Shown: positions 1-11,229 of the stretch, piece after piece
Layout: each line of letters begins with the position of its first letter
Numbering within the stretch: the stretch's first letter is position 1
DNA from: Campanula takesimana
Taxonomy: Eukaryota; Streptophyta; Magnoliopsida; Asterales; Campanulaceae
DNA length: 64,000 bases
Assembly: GCA_026119855.1 (NCBI GenBank)
Contig: JAOWBW010000147.1
Coordinates: forward strand, 186,001-250,000
Direction: 5' to 3'
The notes under the pieces: generated by a model
The model's database searches: none
The model's input: only the letters and a program-made list of their open reading frames with translations
What the model was told of the DNA's origin: nothing
Translations under genes and position numbers: made by a program

Positions 1-780
1 AAAATTTGTCAAAAAGGGTCAAACTGTAAATTTCAAAATTTGAAAGGTTAAATCCGAAAATGCCTAAATCCCTCTCCCCCTTCCCGTAATTCCCCAATTC
101 CAGATCTCTCTCTCTTTCAAAAAAAAAAAAAACACACACACACACACAGTAAATCTCTCATCCTCTCCAAACCCTAACCCCAACCTCACTTGCCGTTTCT
201 TCTCCGGCAATCTTTCCACCGGCGACCTCTTTCCCGGCCATCCTAACCAGTTACCATCAAGTCCACTCCAGGTTTCGACGCCGAACACCATAGCAACGCC
301 GCCTCTTTCAAACGCCGGCCATAGATTCCGACGCCGAACACAAACGCCGGCCATAGATTCCGGTGAATCATCACCGCCTTCTCACTCTTTTTGGTCTCCT
401 TCTTCAATATCCATTCTATCCAGCAACTCCCTTTTTCGAATTTGTGATCAAGCATTTTGAATCTGGGTTTCTTGATCAAGCAAAGGGTTTCTTGATTTTT
501 GATGTGGAAATTGAATTCTGGGTTCTTGATTTTGATGTGGAAATCGAATTTGGATGTTGTTGGCTGTGGTGGTGGTCTTGCGCCGGACTAGTGGTGGTGT
601 TTGCAGAGTGATGGGTGGCGGACTGGTGGAAATCCAATCTGGGTTTTTTCTTTTTTCTTTTTCTTTTTTTTTTCCCGTAAAGATGAAATTTTATGGGAAT
701 AAATATATACTATTTTTTTTTAAATAGTGATAATTACTTTATGTTGTTTTAAATTTGGTCAATGTAAAAAGTAATTTATT
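1..780. other. Non-coding sequence with microsatellites and short duplications
   Basis: No supported gene. The stretch holds a CT-rich tract and an A/CA microsatellite near 100-150, then a GC-richer block (about 190-370) with two copies of aacgccggccatagattccg. A roughly 30-bp duplication around 495-555 contains gattttgatgtggaaat. The CT-rich leader followed by ccaaaccctaa resembles a plant 5' untranslated region. The open frames across it are short and of low complexity, so I call no CDS. Confidence 0.5.
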
Positions 781-1056
781 ACTCCCTCCGTCTCATCCGA
801 AATAGGATTCCTGGTCCCGACACGGGGATTAAAGAATAATAATATTTTATTATTAAAAGTTGTTTGAAAAGTAGGCGTTGTGAGTATGAAGGAGAGAGAA
901 AGTGGGTGAAGAATAATAAATAAATAGTTGTTGTGAGTATGACATGTGGGTCCTACTAACAAAAAAGTAATAAAAGCTTTCCATTTTGGGATGTCCTATT
1001 TCGAGTGAGACACCCAAAATGGCAAAACGTCCTATTTCGAGTGGGACGGAGGGAGT
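781..1056. mobile_element. Stowaway-like MITE
   Basis: The ends form an inverted repeat: CTCCCTCCGTCTCA on the left and its near complement TGGGACGGAGGGAG on the right. The match continues through CGAAATAGGA, about 23 of 26 positions. CTCCCTCCGT is the hallmark terminus of Stowaway (Tc1/mariner) MITEs. The length of about 275 bp and lack of coding capacity fit. The expected TA target duplication is TA on the left but TG on the right, so one copy has mutated. Confidence 0.85.
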
Positions 1057-1645
1057 GTTCATAGAATAAAATTTAAATTTATTTATAATTTTCTTAATTT
1101 TAAATTTATTATTTAGAAAATAATCTAAATCCTTTTATATTTAGTATAGCTATTGGATTAATTTTTTTAATAATTTTGATTTGTTTTTAATAAATTTATT
1201 TTATATATGATAATTACTTATTTTATTATATACTTGATTATTTAGAAAAAATATTATTTTTTAGAAAAAATATTTATTTCATTTTTAAACATTTTGAGTT
1301 TCAAAAATTTCACTAAAACCCTTACTAACTAATATCGTTACAAATCCATCCATTATTATGATCACGTGCGAGGCACATGCGATTTAACTGACTTTTCTAA
1401 CGATTTCCGTCAAAAAACCCTTAACTGCCGAAAAAATTATGATATTGAGCCCTGATCTAGCGGAAAAAAAACCCAAGCCCCTTTTAGACGCCCCCTGGAG
1501 TTCAGGCCCTAATCTGTCATTAACCATATTTCATATAACAAAAATCCCTTTTCACAACTTATTTGAAACATTAATAGAAAACTAAACAAAAAAAGATATG
1601 CATAACTCAATTCAATCATAAAAAATAAGCAACAGTGGCTGACTA
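1057..1645. other. AT-rich intergenic sequence
   Basis: Very AT-rich to about 1290, then somewhat more balanced sequence. I see no ORF of note, no tRNA-like structure and no repeat termini. Confidence 0.5.
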
Positions 1646-2559
1646 TGTCGTGCCCCGAAAAATTCTAAATTCTATAAATATCAAAATAGCATAATATACA
1701 TCTATAAAATGCTAAATACCGAATCAGGCGCGTGAACTCTGCTATAAAACCAACATAATACCATAAACATGTCGATGACAAAACCACATCAGCTATTGAG
1801 ACTACACCTCAACGAGATTACAACTCGGAGACTATTTACAAGTACGGAAGAAAGAACGACCAATAACATATATATCCAAAAGACAACCGTACTTACATAA
1901 CTCTGTACAACCACGGCCTCACAACAAGAATACACAAAAGCTCCGTAGAGCAACTACCCCAAAAGAGTATAACCTGCTAAGAACAGTCCCACAACATCCG
2001 ATCTTACGGCTTACAACCTCTAGCTTTCCTGTGAACTAAGGAAAATAAATTTGAAAGGAACGGGGTGAGATAAATCTCAGTAAGTTACTAATGCAGCTAC
2101 ATGGCATAATATCATACATATTAACTAAATAACTGAATCATATAGCAACAAATGAGAGGCTCCCTATCGCCAATCGTCACATACCGGTTGGAAATAACGA
2201 CCAACTCATCATGCATCACACAAGGCTGAATTAAACACATAACAAAGGATACTGAGACAAGGTTCTCCCAAAAGGATATAATAATCTGAACCTCATCAAC
2301 AAAGCCGCATCGAAGAGCATCATCAACAGGCAGCATCAAAGATCTGAAGCAGGGGTTCCGGAACCAAACAGTAACAGTAACAACAGGGGGAAAATGACAC
2401 AAAGTCATAACCCAAAACGTGTAGCTAGAATACTCACACAAGGGAGCTAGCTCATCCAAACCAACACCATCATGGAAGGGGTAAAAAGGGGTTACCAGTG
2501 GGAACATTATAATGGACTTGGCTCGGGAGTCATTATAATCTCCAACCACTACCCGACTC

Positions 2560-2960
2560 AACCAAGTAATACTAGCTGGACTTTTCTAACTATTGCAAAA
2601 TCAATATATGATTCCAAAATAGGGAACCATACCAAGTACATCATAAAGATGATAAACTGCTCATAAAGAGCCCAACAACGATAAACAGGAGTTGCTCATA
2701 AAGAGCCCAACAACAATGAACATTTAAAACATTATGATTCCAAAGTAGGGAACCATACGAAACACATCATAAAGATGATAACCATGAGTTACTCATAAAG
2801 AGCACAACAACGTCCAAAACACATCATAAAGATGATAACCACGAGTTACTCATAAAGAGTACGATGACTATGAACCCAACCATTTCTTTACACTTAGGAT
2901 TCCCAAGTAGGGAATACGAATAAATACACCATCAAGATGTTAAACAAATCCGTAGGGCAA
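2560..2960. repeat. Degenerate direct repeats inside the LTR
   Basis: Units of roughly 50-90 bp recur, built from attccaaa(a/g)tagggaacc, catcataaagatgataa and gttactcataaagag. They are imperfect and unevenly spaced. The equivalent part of the 18481-20402 LTR has its own repeats (ccttttcagggtgtt). Confidence 0.7.
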
Positions 2961-3127
2961 CTTAAACACCATTTCACACCTTGTATCTGTTCCTAATCGA
3001 ACCCAATTCCTAACACCCTTGTGTTCCACAATGCCTATCTAGGTATCCTAGAATAGGACTCAAGACCTGAACATAAAACGAATCTTAAATCATTTAAATT
3101 GGAACACATCAGTTTTTCCAGTAGACT

Positions 3128-3240
3128 GTGCGGCCGCCCACAACAGTCTGTGTGGTCGCCCAAATACACTCTCCCAGGCTAAAAAACAATCCAGAAATAT
3201 GTGCGGTCGCCGGCCCTATTTGGGCGGTCGCCCACTCACC
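3128..3240. repeat. Four copies of a GGTCGCC-type CpG-rich word
   Basis: Within about 110 bp of AT-rich LTR the word occurs as gtgcggccgcccac, tgtggtcgcccaa, gtgcggtcgccgg and gggcggtcgcccac. It is not in tandem and does not lie in a convincing frame. Other elements in the window show comparable words of their own. Confidence 0.7.
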
Positions 3241-4061
3241 TCCGCCAGTGATATTTAATTCTTTCACACTAACTCTATTTCACTGTCTCAAAAATACTAT
3301 TACAACTTCCCCCAAATATTTATTTAACATTTTAACTATAATTCACCGTCTCAAAAGTACTTTCACAACTTCTTATCTTATGTATATAAACTCAAGAAAT
3401 GATTCCAACAATGAGAATACTCACAAAATAGCCCAATTAACAAATAGCTCCAATACTCCCACAAAACAATAATTATCAAGAAAAGTATCACATATAATAT
3501 GCATGAGCAATATTATAATTTAAAGGGGAGTAGTAACTTACCTACTACGGAAATAGTACCGATGACATATTTTTCTGATCAGCTAGATTTGAACTATTCG
3601 ACACCCCGAACATTTTGGTGAAGTCGGATTTTAGAACGGTGTAATAAATAGTGAGAAATTGAAGAGAGTTTGGGTCAAACCCATAACAGAAGGAGAAATG
3701 AGAAGGAAAGGGAAAGTATGAGTGTGTCTGTGCGCAGAGAGAGGAAGAGAAGATAAGAAGAAACAAAAACTAATCAGTTTATGCATTTGGGAATTTCTAC
3801 TTAGGCCCCTCCAAGTTAATAAATTACATTTAAACCCCAAGGTTTTAATTTTAACACTTAACCCCCTTATCATTAGTTACAAATACTAACTCAACCATTT
3901 TAGCTTCTGCTCATGCTAGTTAATCATTTTGCAACCCAAATACTTTTATTTAATATTTTAATAGATCAAGTAAGTCTTTTAAAATAATCAAACTAACACA
4001 AATTAAATTATAAAATAATATTCTGCGTAAAATTTATATGAAATTGGGACGGGTCGTCACA

Positions 4062-4333
4062 CGCAGGTGCTCAACTTATGACCAAAAATAGTGTCGGGGT
4101 TTAGGGTCTTTACAGACTATCACTGTTTGACAATAACTAAAGACACATTTTCAAAGTAAATATTAATCAAGTTCTATCCTTTGTGACAACGGTGGGGGTA
4201 ATGTTGGTGTTGCGTCCATTATTCTTGGCCTCGGAATTGGTGCTTGAGTGGCTGGAGGTACGTAAGTGTCCATGTTTGTACGTAAGTGTCCATGTTTATA
4301 GCCCTTGATGATCCAGGTGCCTGCTTAAACATA
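4062..4333. other. Short intergenic segment with a 20-bp duplication
   Basis: Non-coding. gtacgtaagtgtccatgttt occurs twice back to back near 4259-4298. Confidence 0.6.
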
Positions 4334-4335
4334 TA

Positions 4336-4602
4336 CTCCCTCCGTTTCATTTAAGTTGCAACATTTTGTCGTTTTTAAGATTTTACTTAAGTTGGAACAT
4401 TACCAAATAAGGAAAGTGTTTATTATTTTTATAATCCTCCACTCATTCTCTCTCTTCCTCCAAACCACTCATTATTCTCCACTAATTCTCTCTCTTTCTC
4501 ACAACCACTCATTATCTCTCTTCCTCTCAACCACTCATTATTCTCCTTTCTTAATTCCTATGCTTCACAACCCATGTTGCAACATAAATGAAATGGAGGG
4601 AG
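4336..4602. mobile_element. Stowaway-like MITE
   Basis: A perfect TA duplication (4334-4335 and 4603-4604) flanks inverted termini: CTCCCTCCGTTTCATTTAAG on the left and TGAAATGGAGGGAG on the right, with gttgcaacat present in both arms. Size is 267 bp with no coding capacity. It contains a pyrimidine-rich centre with repeated aaccactcattat. It is a different family from the MITEs at 781 and 56372. Confidence 0.9.
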
Positions 4603-5463
4603 TATTATTTTTTTACCATCACGCTAAAAAATAATATTACTTCAACATTTATTATTATATGTATACCATATACATGTGTTTACCTTGAAAAAAGTGTCAC
4701 CAACCGGAGAGACGTAGACTCCGCACTACCTGGTTAGAATCACCAACCGATTTTCATTTTCATTTCTCATTTCATGCTTCTCATTATCAGCCATACTATA
4801 CTAAATGACCCTCTGCATTCCTGTTTTCTCCAACACGTTCACCTTTCTCGTTCTCTTTATAAGCTCTTTCTAAAATTATCTAATTCATCATCAATTGTTT
4901 CTAAATCTCCATCACTACAATTATCACTCATCAGTGGATGCTCACCTGCACTACCTAGTTCACTGAGCTTTATAATAGATGGAGGCATACTGCAAAAGAG
5001 AAAAAAGAAAAAAAAAGAAAAAAATAAAAGAGTGGAGGGGGGGGGGTGTATTAGTGTTCTCCAGCACACAGTAGTGTTACATATAAATCATGTATGTAGC
5101 CACTTTACACCAGTATACTATATACATAGGGGTAATGCTATGCTTAAAAAAAAAGTTTACAAAATGAATGATACAAGATGTGGTGGCGATATGTCATTGG
5201 TTACATCGATAGTGGACCCGACACACTCTAATTAAAAACACCAATGCAATTATGACACCTCATTTTGTAAGCCACATTTTGTAACCATCTTTTATAACTT
5301 TATTATTTCCCTATACATATTGTGCAAAGCCAAGTAACTGTGACCACTCATAAAGTGCTAATATACTATAACATAAAATGTTGATATGTACTCACCCTGT
5401 CCCAAACTAATGTTTAAAACTTTTCAATGCGCTTGATCAAGAGTAAATTTGTAAAGACAAAAA
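4603..5463. other. Intergenic sequence
   Basis: No supported gene. A 153-codon open frame at 4774-5235 is low-complexity (poly-Lys run from an A-rich tract) and is judged fortuitous. Inside it, tttacaaaatg and cattttgtaa motifs (5155-5285) hint at a further small MITE, without ends I can define. Confidence 0.45.
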
Positions 5464-5571
5464 CTTGTGTGAGACGGTCTCACACGTGAGACGGGTGTCA
5501 TTGAGAGAATAAATGATTTGCCCCCTATGGGTGGGGTGGGGCAAGCCAATTTCCTCTCTTATCAAAATTCA

Positions 5572-5988
5572 TGTTAAACAAGAAGAGACTGAGGTCACTA
5601 CTTAGGGACTAGTCTGAAATATATATTAAATCATCAGCTGCTGATGTTGCTGCTGATGATGTTGCTGCTGCTGATGAGGTTGCTGCTGATAATGCTGCTG
5701 ATGTGGGTTGTTAGTCAGTTAGTTAGTTTGTTAGTTAGTTGTGCAACTTGCGAGTCAGTTAGTTAGTTTGTTAGTTAGTTGTGCAACTTGCGTATCTTGT
5801 TAGGACAGCTGTTAATCTTTAATTGGTAGTTAGGTTGTTGTCTCTTGTATATAAGTTAGATAGGTTCTCTCTGTACAGTAACAATTCATTTTTTAGAAGA
5901 AAGAGTTAGTCTGCTTTCCCAATTTTCTCTCGTTTTCCTGTCTATGAATGTTCATCATTTTCTATATGCTGGATTGCCATGTTTAACA
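5572..5988 (+). repeat. 5' LTR of Copia 5572-11196
   Basis: It starts TGTTAAAC and ends GTTTAACA. It contains a (GCTGCTGAT)n-like trinucleotide tract at 5634-5704, a 43-bp tandem duplication around gttagttgtgcaacttgcg, and a TATA box (tatataa, 5848-5854) about 140 bp before the end, consistent with the LTR promoter. Confidence 0.95.
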
Positions 5989-6000
5989 TGGTATCAGAGC
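5989..6000 (+). other. Primer binding site, initiator tRNA-Met
   Basis: TGGTATCAGAGC follows the LTR directly. It is the standard minus-strand primer site of plant Copia elements. Confidence 0.95.
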
Positions 6001-6224
6001 TATCATTCATGATTGCCTGATTATTTCTCTTCTGCTTGCTTGATCTCTTACCATACTTATTGATTCGAATCAATTGATCGATCAATTTCTCTGTTCTATT
6101 CGACGAATTCTTATTTGTCGATTTTGTGCCCTAATTTTTGTTGCAGTTCTAGGTTGAATCTCTCTAATTCAACGGTGTTCTTCTATTCAGATCTGTGATT
6201 GCTTTGGATTCTTCTCCGATCATC

Positions 6225-7877
6225 ATGTCTAACGATTCTAGCTCCTCTGATGGTGATGAAGTGCTCGAGTTCTACGATCTACCAGCTAATGTGGTGCAGT
6301 TGCATCCATCTCATCCACTATTTTTGAATACGAGCGATCATCCCGGTATGGTTCTAGTCACTCAGGTCCTTACCGATCTCAATTTTACTCAATGGAAACG
6401 CTCTTTTACAAATGCGTTGATAGCTAAAAATAAATTTGGAATTATGACTGGTGAATGTATGCAACCTGCTGCTACATCCAAGTACTCAATGCATTGGGCA
6501 AGGTGTAACAGTATGGTTATTGCTTGGCTTTTGAATGCTGCCAGTTCCGACATTGCTACAAGTTTAGTGTATTTTTCAACTGCTAAAGAAGCCTGGGATG
6601 ATTTGATGTCTAGGTTTTCTAAGTGTGATGCTCCTAAAATTTTCCATATAAGTCAGGAAATTGCAAATTGTGTTCAAGGTGCTTTGACTGTGAATGGTTA
6701 CTTCACTAAATTTAGGGGTTTATGGGATGAATTCTCTAGTATTAGTCATGTGCCTAGATGCTCTTGCAATTGTCTATGTGGTGCTAGTAAGAAGCAAGAG
6801 GACTATGAGAACTTGCAAAAGCTCACTAGGTTTCTTATGGGGCTGAATGAGAAATTCACTCATGTCAGAGGACAGATCTTGAGGATGATGCCTCTTCCGT
6901 CCCTATCCAATGCTGTCTCTCCACTTGTAGAGGAAGAAGGGCAGAGGAAGTGTTCTGTCACTCCTTCTCCCATAAATGTTAGTGATATATCCACTGCTTT
7001 ATTGAGCAAAGCTCATGGTCAGACTTCTATGTCTCCTGCACCTAGAACTTTCAAGCCCAGAGTTGGTCAGAAATATAGGTTTTGGTGTGAACATTGTCAT
7101 GGGGAGACACACACCAAGGACAAGTGCTTTTACTTACATGGCTATCCTGAATGGCATGCTCTCTATGGCACTAAGCCAGATTCCTCTAAAATGCCCAAGC
7201 TAAAGAATAAGATGTCTGCTTCCATGGTTGAGTCCAGTTCCATCTACTCTGACAGCTCTACAACTGATCGCAAAGGCCTTATTACTACTTCTCAGTATGA
7301 TCACTTGCTTAATATTCTAACTGCTGCTGGTCTTACTGGGAGTTCTACTGCTGATGTTGCTGCTATGAGCAGTCCTGAAGCTCATATGGCAGGTACAATT
7401 ATTTGTTCAAATATTGCTAACTCTACTGCTTTTACTCATCATAAGTTTGCTACTAATGATTGGATTGTTGACACTGGGGCAACTGACCATGTCACTGCTT
7501 CTTTTCATCTCCTTCATAATCCTATTCCCACTCAAGCTGTGTTACATCTTCCTAATGGTAAATTTGTTCCTATCACTCACAAAGGAACAATTACTCTTGC
7601 TAATAATCTTGTTCTTAAAGATGTTCTCTATGTTCCTAATTTCAAGTTTAATCTCATCTCTGGGAGAAAACTCACTCTTGACAATTCTTGTCTTCTTATT
7701 TTCTCTTCATCTCACTGTCTTATACAGGACCCTCAGCACAAGACCCTCAAGGGGATTGGCAACCTTGATGGTGTTATATATAAGATTGTTTTCAATTCTC
7801 CTGTTTCATCTTCTCATGTTTCCTGTTTCATCTTCTCATGTTTCCTATATTTCTTCAAATGTGTCTCAGTATTGTAA
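6225..7877 (+). pseudogene. Copia gag and aspartic protease (5' part of polyprotein)
   Basis: The first ATG of the frame is at 6225; the frame is open a little further upstream without an ATG. The N-terminal third resembles the Retrotran_gag_3 region (HPGMVLVTQ, NFTQWKRSF). A nucleocapsid-like Cys/His segment (FWCEHCHGETHTKDKC) lies near 7080-7130. The protease motif WIVDTGATDH at about 7461-7490 has the catalytic DTG-A. The frame closes at 7877 in non-homologous residues because of the tandem duplication just upstream. Gag normally forms the particle, and protease frees the pol products. Confidence 0.88.
7801..7844 (+). repeat. 22-bp tandem duplication that shifts the pol frame
   Basis: Two exact copies of a 22-bp unit beginning ctgtttcatcttctcatg lie back to back. 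Since 22 is not a multiple of three, protease is knocked out of frame with the pre-integrase region. Removing one unit would restore the phase at this point. Confidence 0.9.
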
Positions 7878-9093
7878 CAGTTTCATTAGTTCTCCTTCTG
7901 TTACCACTTCTCAGATTTGGCATCTGAGACTAGGCCATGTACCATTTGATTCCTTAAAGAACCATTCTCATATATCTGGTTCTTCTTGTTCTTCTCAATC
8001 TAGTATTTGTGATGTATGTCATTATGCTAATTTACTAGATTACCATTTCCTCTTAGCACATTTCATTGTTCTGCTCCTTTTGATCTCTTACATTGTGATG
8101 TGTGGGGACCGTACAGACATCACACTCATGATGGATTCACTTCCTTTCTTACCATTGTAGATGACCACTCTAGGTGTACTTGGATATACCTTCTTAAATC
8201 CAAAGATCTTGTTTGCCATTTTATGAAAGTTTTCCTTCAAATGGTAAGAACTCAGTTTCACACTGTTGTCAAGGAAATTAGATCTGACAATGGGACAGAA
8301 TTTTTCAATGGTGAAATGTCTCCTTTACTTAATTCTTTTGGAATTTTGCATCAGAGTTCTTGTATTTCTACTCCCCAACAAAATGGCAGGGCAGAAATTA
8401 AACACAAACACCTTCTTGAACTTGCTAGAGCTCTTAGGTTCCAAGCCCATTTACCTATTAAATTTTCGGGGGATTGTCTTCTCTGTGCTTCCTATCTCAT
8501 TAATAGAATTCTTTCCAGACTTCTATCCAACAAAACACCTTTTAAAATGCTCTTAAAAGTCCCTCCTTCTTACCAACACTTAAAAGTCTTTGGTTGTCTT
8601 TGTTTTGCTGCAACTATTGCTCAAAACAGAGATAAATTTTCCTCTAGAGCTCAAAGGTGTGTTTTCCTAGGATATCCTTTTGGCAAGAAAGCATACAAGC
8701 ATTACAATCTTGATACTCATAAAGTTTTCTTCAGCAGGGATGTTAAATTTCATGAGACTATTTTTCCATATTCTCCTTCTTTTCATTCTGATCCTGCTAC
8801 CACTACTACTCCTTCAAAGTCTATACCTCTACCTACCTCTTTTCCTACTTTCACTCATTCTGATATAGACAATGATAGTCTATTTTGTGCTTCTCCTTCA
8901 TTACCTACTACATCTACTACTCCCACAATTTCTTCATCTACTTCTATTCCTGTCATTCCTTTTCATACTTCTTCTCCAATTCCTCCTTCTGGCCGACCTG
9001 TCAGAACTAAAACTTTTCCTTCCAAATATAGAGATTTTGTAGGTCTTCCTCCCTTCAAATCTGCTGCTAATACTGTCCAGCAAGTCAAGTACC
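7845..9093 (+). pseudogene. Copia pre-integrase and integrase, frameshifted
   Basis: Frame 1 after the duplication encodes the gag-pre-integrase signature WHLRLGHVP followed by CDVCH, the integrase zinc-binding region. A further indel near 8030-8036 moves the reading to another frame, which then encodes the integrase core: CDVWGP near 8095 (first Asp), a VDDHSR strand, SDNGTEF near 8284-8304 (second Asp) and QQNGRAE near 8380-8400 (the Glu). The core is followed by a Ser/Thr/Pro-rich linker (about 8770-9000). Integrase inserts the cDNA. The catalytic triad is present, but the ORF is not continuous. Confidence 0.85.
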
Positions 9094-10655
9094 CTTGTCT
9101 GATTACATTTCTTACAATTATCTGTCATCTTCATACAAAGCCTTTGTTGTTAACATTTCTGAGTCAGTTGAACCACACACTTATGCTCAAGCTGTTAACA
9201 ATCCTCATTGGTGCAAAGCTACGGCTACTGAGCTACAATCTTTAGAATTAAATAATATTTGGACTTTACAAATGTTACCTCTGAACAAAAAGGTAGTTGG
9301 ATGCAAATGGATTTATAAAATTAAACACAATCCTGATGGCTCTATCGATAAATACAAGGCCAGACTTGTAGCTAAAGGCTTCACTCAAACTGAGGGCCTT
9401 GATTACTTTGATACCTTTGCCCCTGTGGCAAAGATGACTACAGTCAGGACTCTTCTTGCTGACAGCTATTAGAGATTGGCACATCACTCAAATGGATGTC
9501 ACCAATGCCTTTCTACATGGCAATCTTGATGAAGAGGTCTACATGTCCCTTCCTCAAGGGTATACTCCTCCATCTACTGAACTTGTTTCTCATTCTAAGG
9601 GTAAACTGGTATGTAAATTGCTCAAATCCCTGTATGGCTTAAAGAAATCTCCTAGACAGTGGTTCCATAGGTTTTTCACATGTTTAGTTGAGTATGGTTT
9701 TCAGCAGTCTGCCTGTGATCATTCTCTGTTTACCCTAAAGACTGCCACCACTTTCCTTATAGTCCTCATCTATGTGGATGACATGCTCATTGTTGGTCCT
9801 AATCTGACTCATATAGCTGCTCTCAAGGCACATCTTCATATTGTCTTCCCTATCAAAGACCTTGGAGTTCCAAAATATTTCTTGGGTTTGGAAATTGCAA
9901 GGAACTCTACTGGTATATATTTGCATCAGAGGAAATACACCTTGGACATCTTGCATGACACTGGTCTCACTGGAGCTAAGACAAGTTCAGTTCCTATGGC
10001 TTTGAATCATAATTTAGCTACTGTGTCTAGTCCTGTTCTTGAACACCCTGAGGTATATAGGAGGTTGGTGGGGAGATTGATCTACTTAACCATTACAAGA
10101 CCAGATATCTCTTATGTAGTGCATATTTTGAGCCAGTTTCTGTCTCATCCTACTCAGGCCCATATGCAAGCTGCTTATAAACTGGTCAAATATCTCAAAC
10201 AATCTTTTGGTCAAGGTATTTTATACTCTAAATCAAGTGCTCTTACTTTAAAGGCTTACAGTGATGCAGATTGGGCTGCATGTCCCATCACAAGAAAATC
10301 ATTAACAGGTTATTGTGTATGTTTGGGGGATGCTTTGATTTCTTGGAAGTGTAAGAAACAACCCACTATGAGTATATCTTCTGCTGAATCAGAATATAGG
10401 GCAATGGCTTTTGTGTGTTGTGAACTTCTCTGGTTAACTGCTCTTCTTAAAGATCTCTCTGTGGACAATGTTACTCCCATTCCTCTTCATTGTGATAGTA
10501 AAGCTGCCATGCACATTACAGCTAATCCTGTCTTCCATGAGAGAACTAAACACATTGAGGTGGATTTTCATACTGTTAGGAATTGCATTCAACAAGGTCT
10601 GATTGCCACTTCCTATCTTTCCACCAAGTCTCAACCAGCTGACTTATTTACTTAG
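9094..10655 (+). pseudogene. Copia reverse transcriptase and RNase H, frameshifted
   Basis: It begins in a new frame after an indel near 9090. It reads through the RT fingers (KWIYKIKHNPDGS, KARLVAKGF) to a stop at 9470-9472. A 1-nt loss near 9457 puts the rest in frame again from DWHITQMDVTNAFLHG. The polymerase active site YVDDM is at about 9771-9785. The connection region FLGLEIARNSTGIYLHQ follows, and RNase H shows AYSDADWA, SSAESEYRAM and HCDSKAA. It ends at a TAG at 10653-10655. Apart from the two breaks the domain set is complete. Confidence 0.88.
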
Positions 10656-10728
10656 TCCTTAACCTCTGCTCAAATGTCTCTCTTGTTATCCAAGTTGAAA
10701 GTCTCCAATATCTTTGCTACTTCCAACT

Positions 10729-10743
10729 TGAGGGGGGGGGGGG
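10729..10743 (+). other. Polypurine tract
   Basis: GAGGGGGGGGGGGG-type tract directly before the 3' LTR, the expected plus-strand primer. The long G run is prone to length change. Confidence 0.9.
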
Positions 10744-11196
10744 TGTTAAACAAGAAGAGACTGAGGTCACTACTTAGGGACTAGTCTGAAATATATATTA
10801 AATCATCAGCTGTTGATATGGTTGCTGCTGATGTTGCTGCTGCTGATGAGGATGCTGCTGATGTTGCTGCTGCTGATGAGGTTGCTGCTGATGATGTGGT
10901 TGCTGTTGATAATGCTGCTGATGTGGGTTGTTAGTTAGTTAGTTAGTTGTGCAACTTGCGAGTCAGTTAGTTAGTTTGTTAGTTAGTTGTGCAACTTGCG
11001 TATCTTGTTAAGACAGGTGTTAATCTTTAATTGGTAGTTAGGTTGTTGTCTCTTGTATATAAGTTAGATAGGTTCTCTCTATACAGTAACAATTCATTTT
11101 TGAGAAGAAAGAGTTAGTCTGCTTTCCCAATTTTCTCTCGTTTTCCTGTCTATGAATGTTCATCATTTTCTATATGCTGGATTGCCATGTTTAACA
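10744..11196 (+). repeat. 3' LTR of Copia 5572-11196
   Basis: Nearly identical to the 5' LTR except for an expanded GCTGCTGAT tract (10806-10925), one shortened copy of the gttagtt repeat, and a few substitutions. Confidence 0.95.
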
Positions 11197-11229
11197 ATCC
11201 GTCTCATGTGTGAGACCGTCTCACACAAG

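Larger units (their letters stand above)
1646..4061. mobile_element. Probable solo LTR (Ty3/gypsy-like, about 2.4 kb)
   Basis: The segment starts TGTCGTGCCCCG and ends ACGGGTCGTCACA, giving TG...CA termini with partial inverted similarity. It shares a layout with the solo LTR at 18481-20402: a ggggtgaga...ctcagtaagtt block about 420 bp in, internal degenerate repeats, and a pyrimidine/purine-rich distal part. No second LTR, PBS or pol lies beside it. The flanking pentamers (gacta, cgcag) do not match, so boundaries or insertion history are uncertain. Confidence 0.6.
5572..11196 (+). mobile_element. Full-length Ty1/copia element (5.6 kb), frameshifted
   Basis: It has two LTRs of 417 and 453 bp (TGTTAAAC...GTTTAACA), a tRNA-Met primer site directly after the 5' LTR, a gag-protease-integrase-RT-RNase H order (Copia), and a polypurine tract abutting the 3' LTR. 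The LTRs differ mainly in the number of GCTGCTGAT units, which suggests a young insertion. Even so the polyprotein has at least four frame breaks. The flanking pentamers attca and atccg match at only three of five positions, so there is no clean TSD. Gag is of the Retrotran_gag_3 type. Confidence 0.93.
5464..11229. mobile_element. Terminal-inverted-repeat element interrupted by a Copia
   Basis: The 31-bp left arm at 5464-5494 contains GTGTGAGACGGTCTCAC and is matched on the opposite strand by 11199-11229 with one mismatch. Each arm is itself partly palindromic (GAGACGGTCTC). Only about 80 bp of left interior (5495-5571) remains beside the Copia, and almost nothing on the right. It was therefore a short non-autonomous DNA element, or was trimmed during or after the Copia insertion. 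The superfamily is not determined. Confidence 0.65.

Noticed and set aside
363..611. 82-codon frame after a leader-like sequence
   Set aside because: Its composition comes from a duplicated gattttgatgtgg segment. There is no homologue I recognise and no splice context.
4774..5235. 153-codon open frame on the plus strand
   Set aside because: It includes a poly-Lys run from an A-rich tract, shows no domain-like pattern and lies in intergenic DNA.
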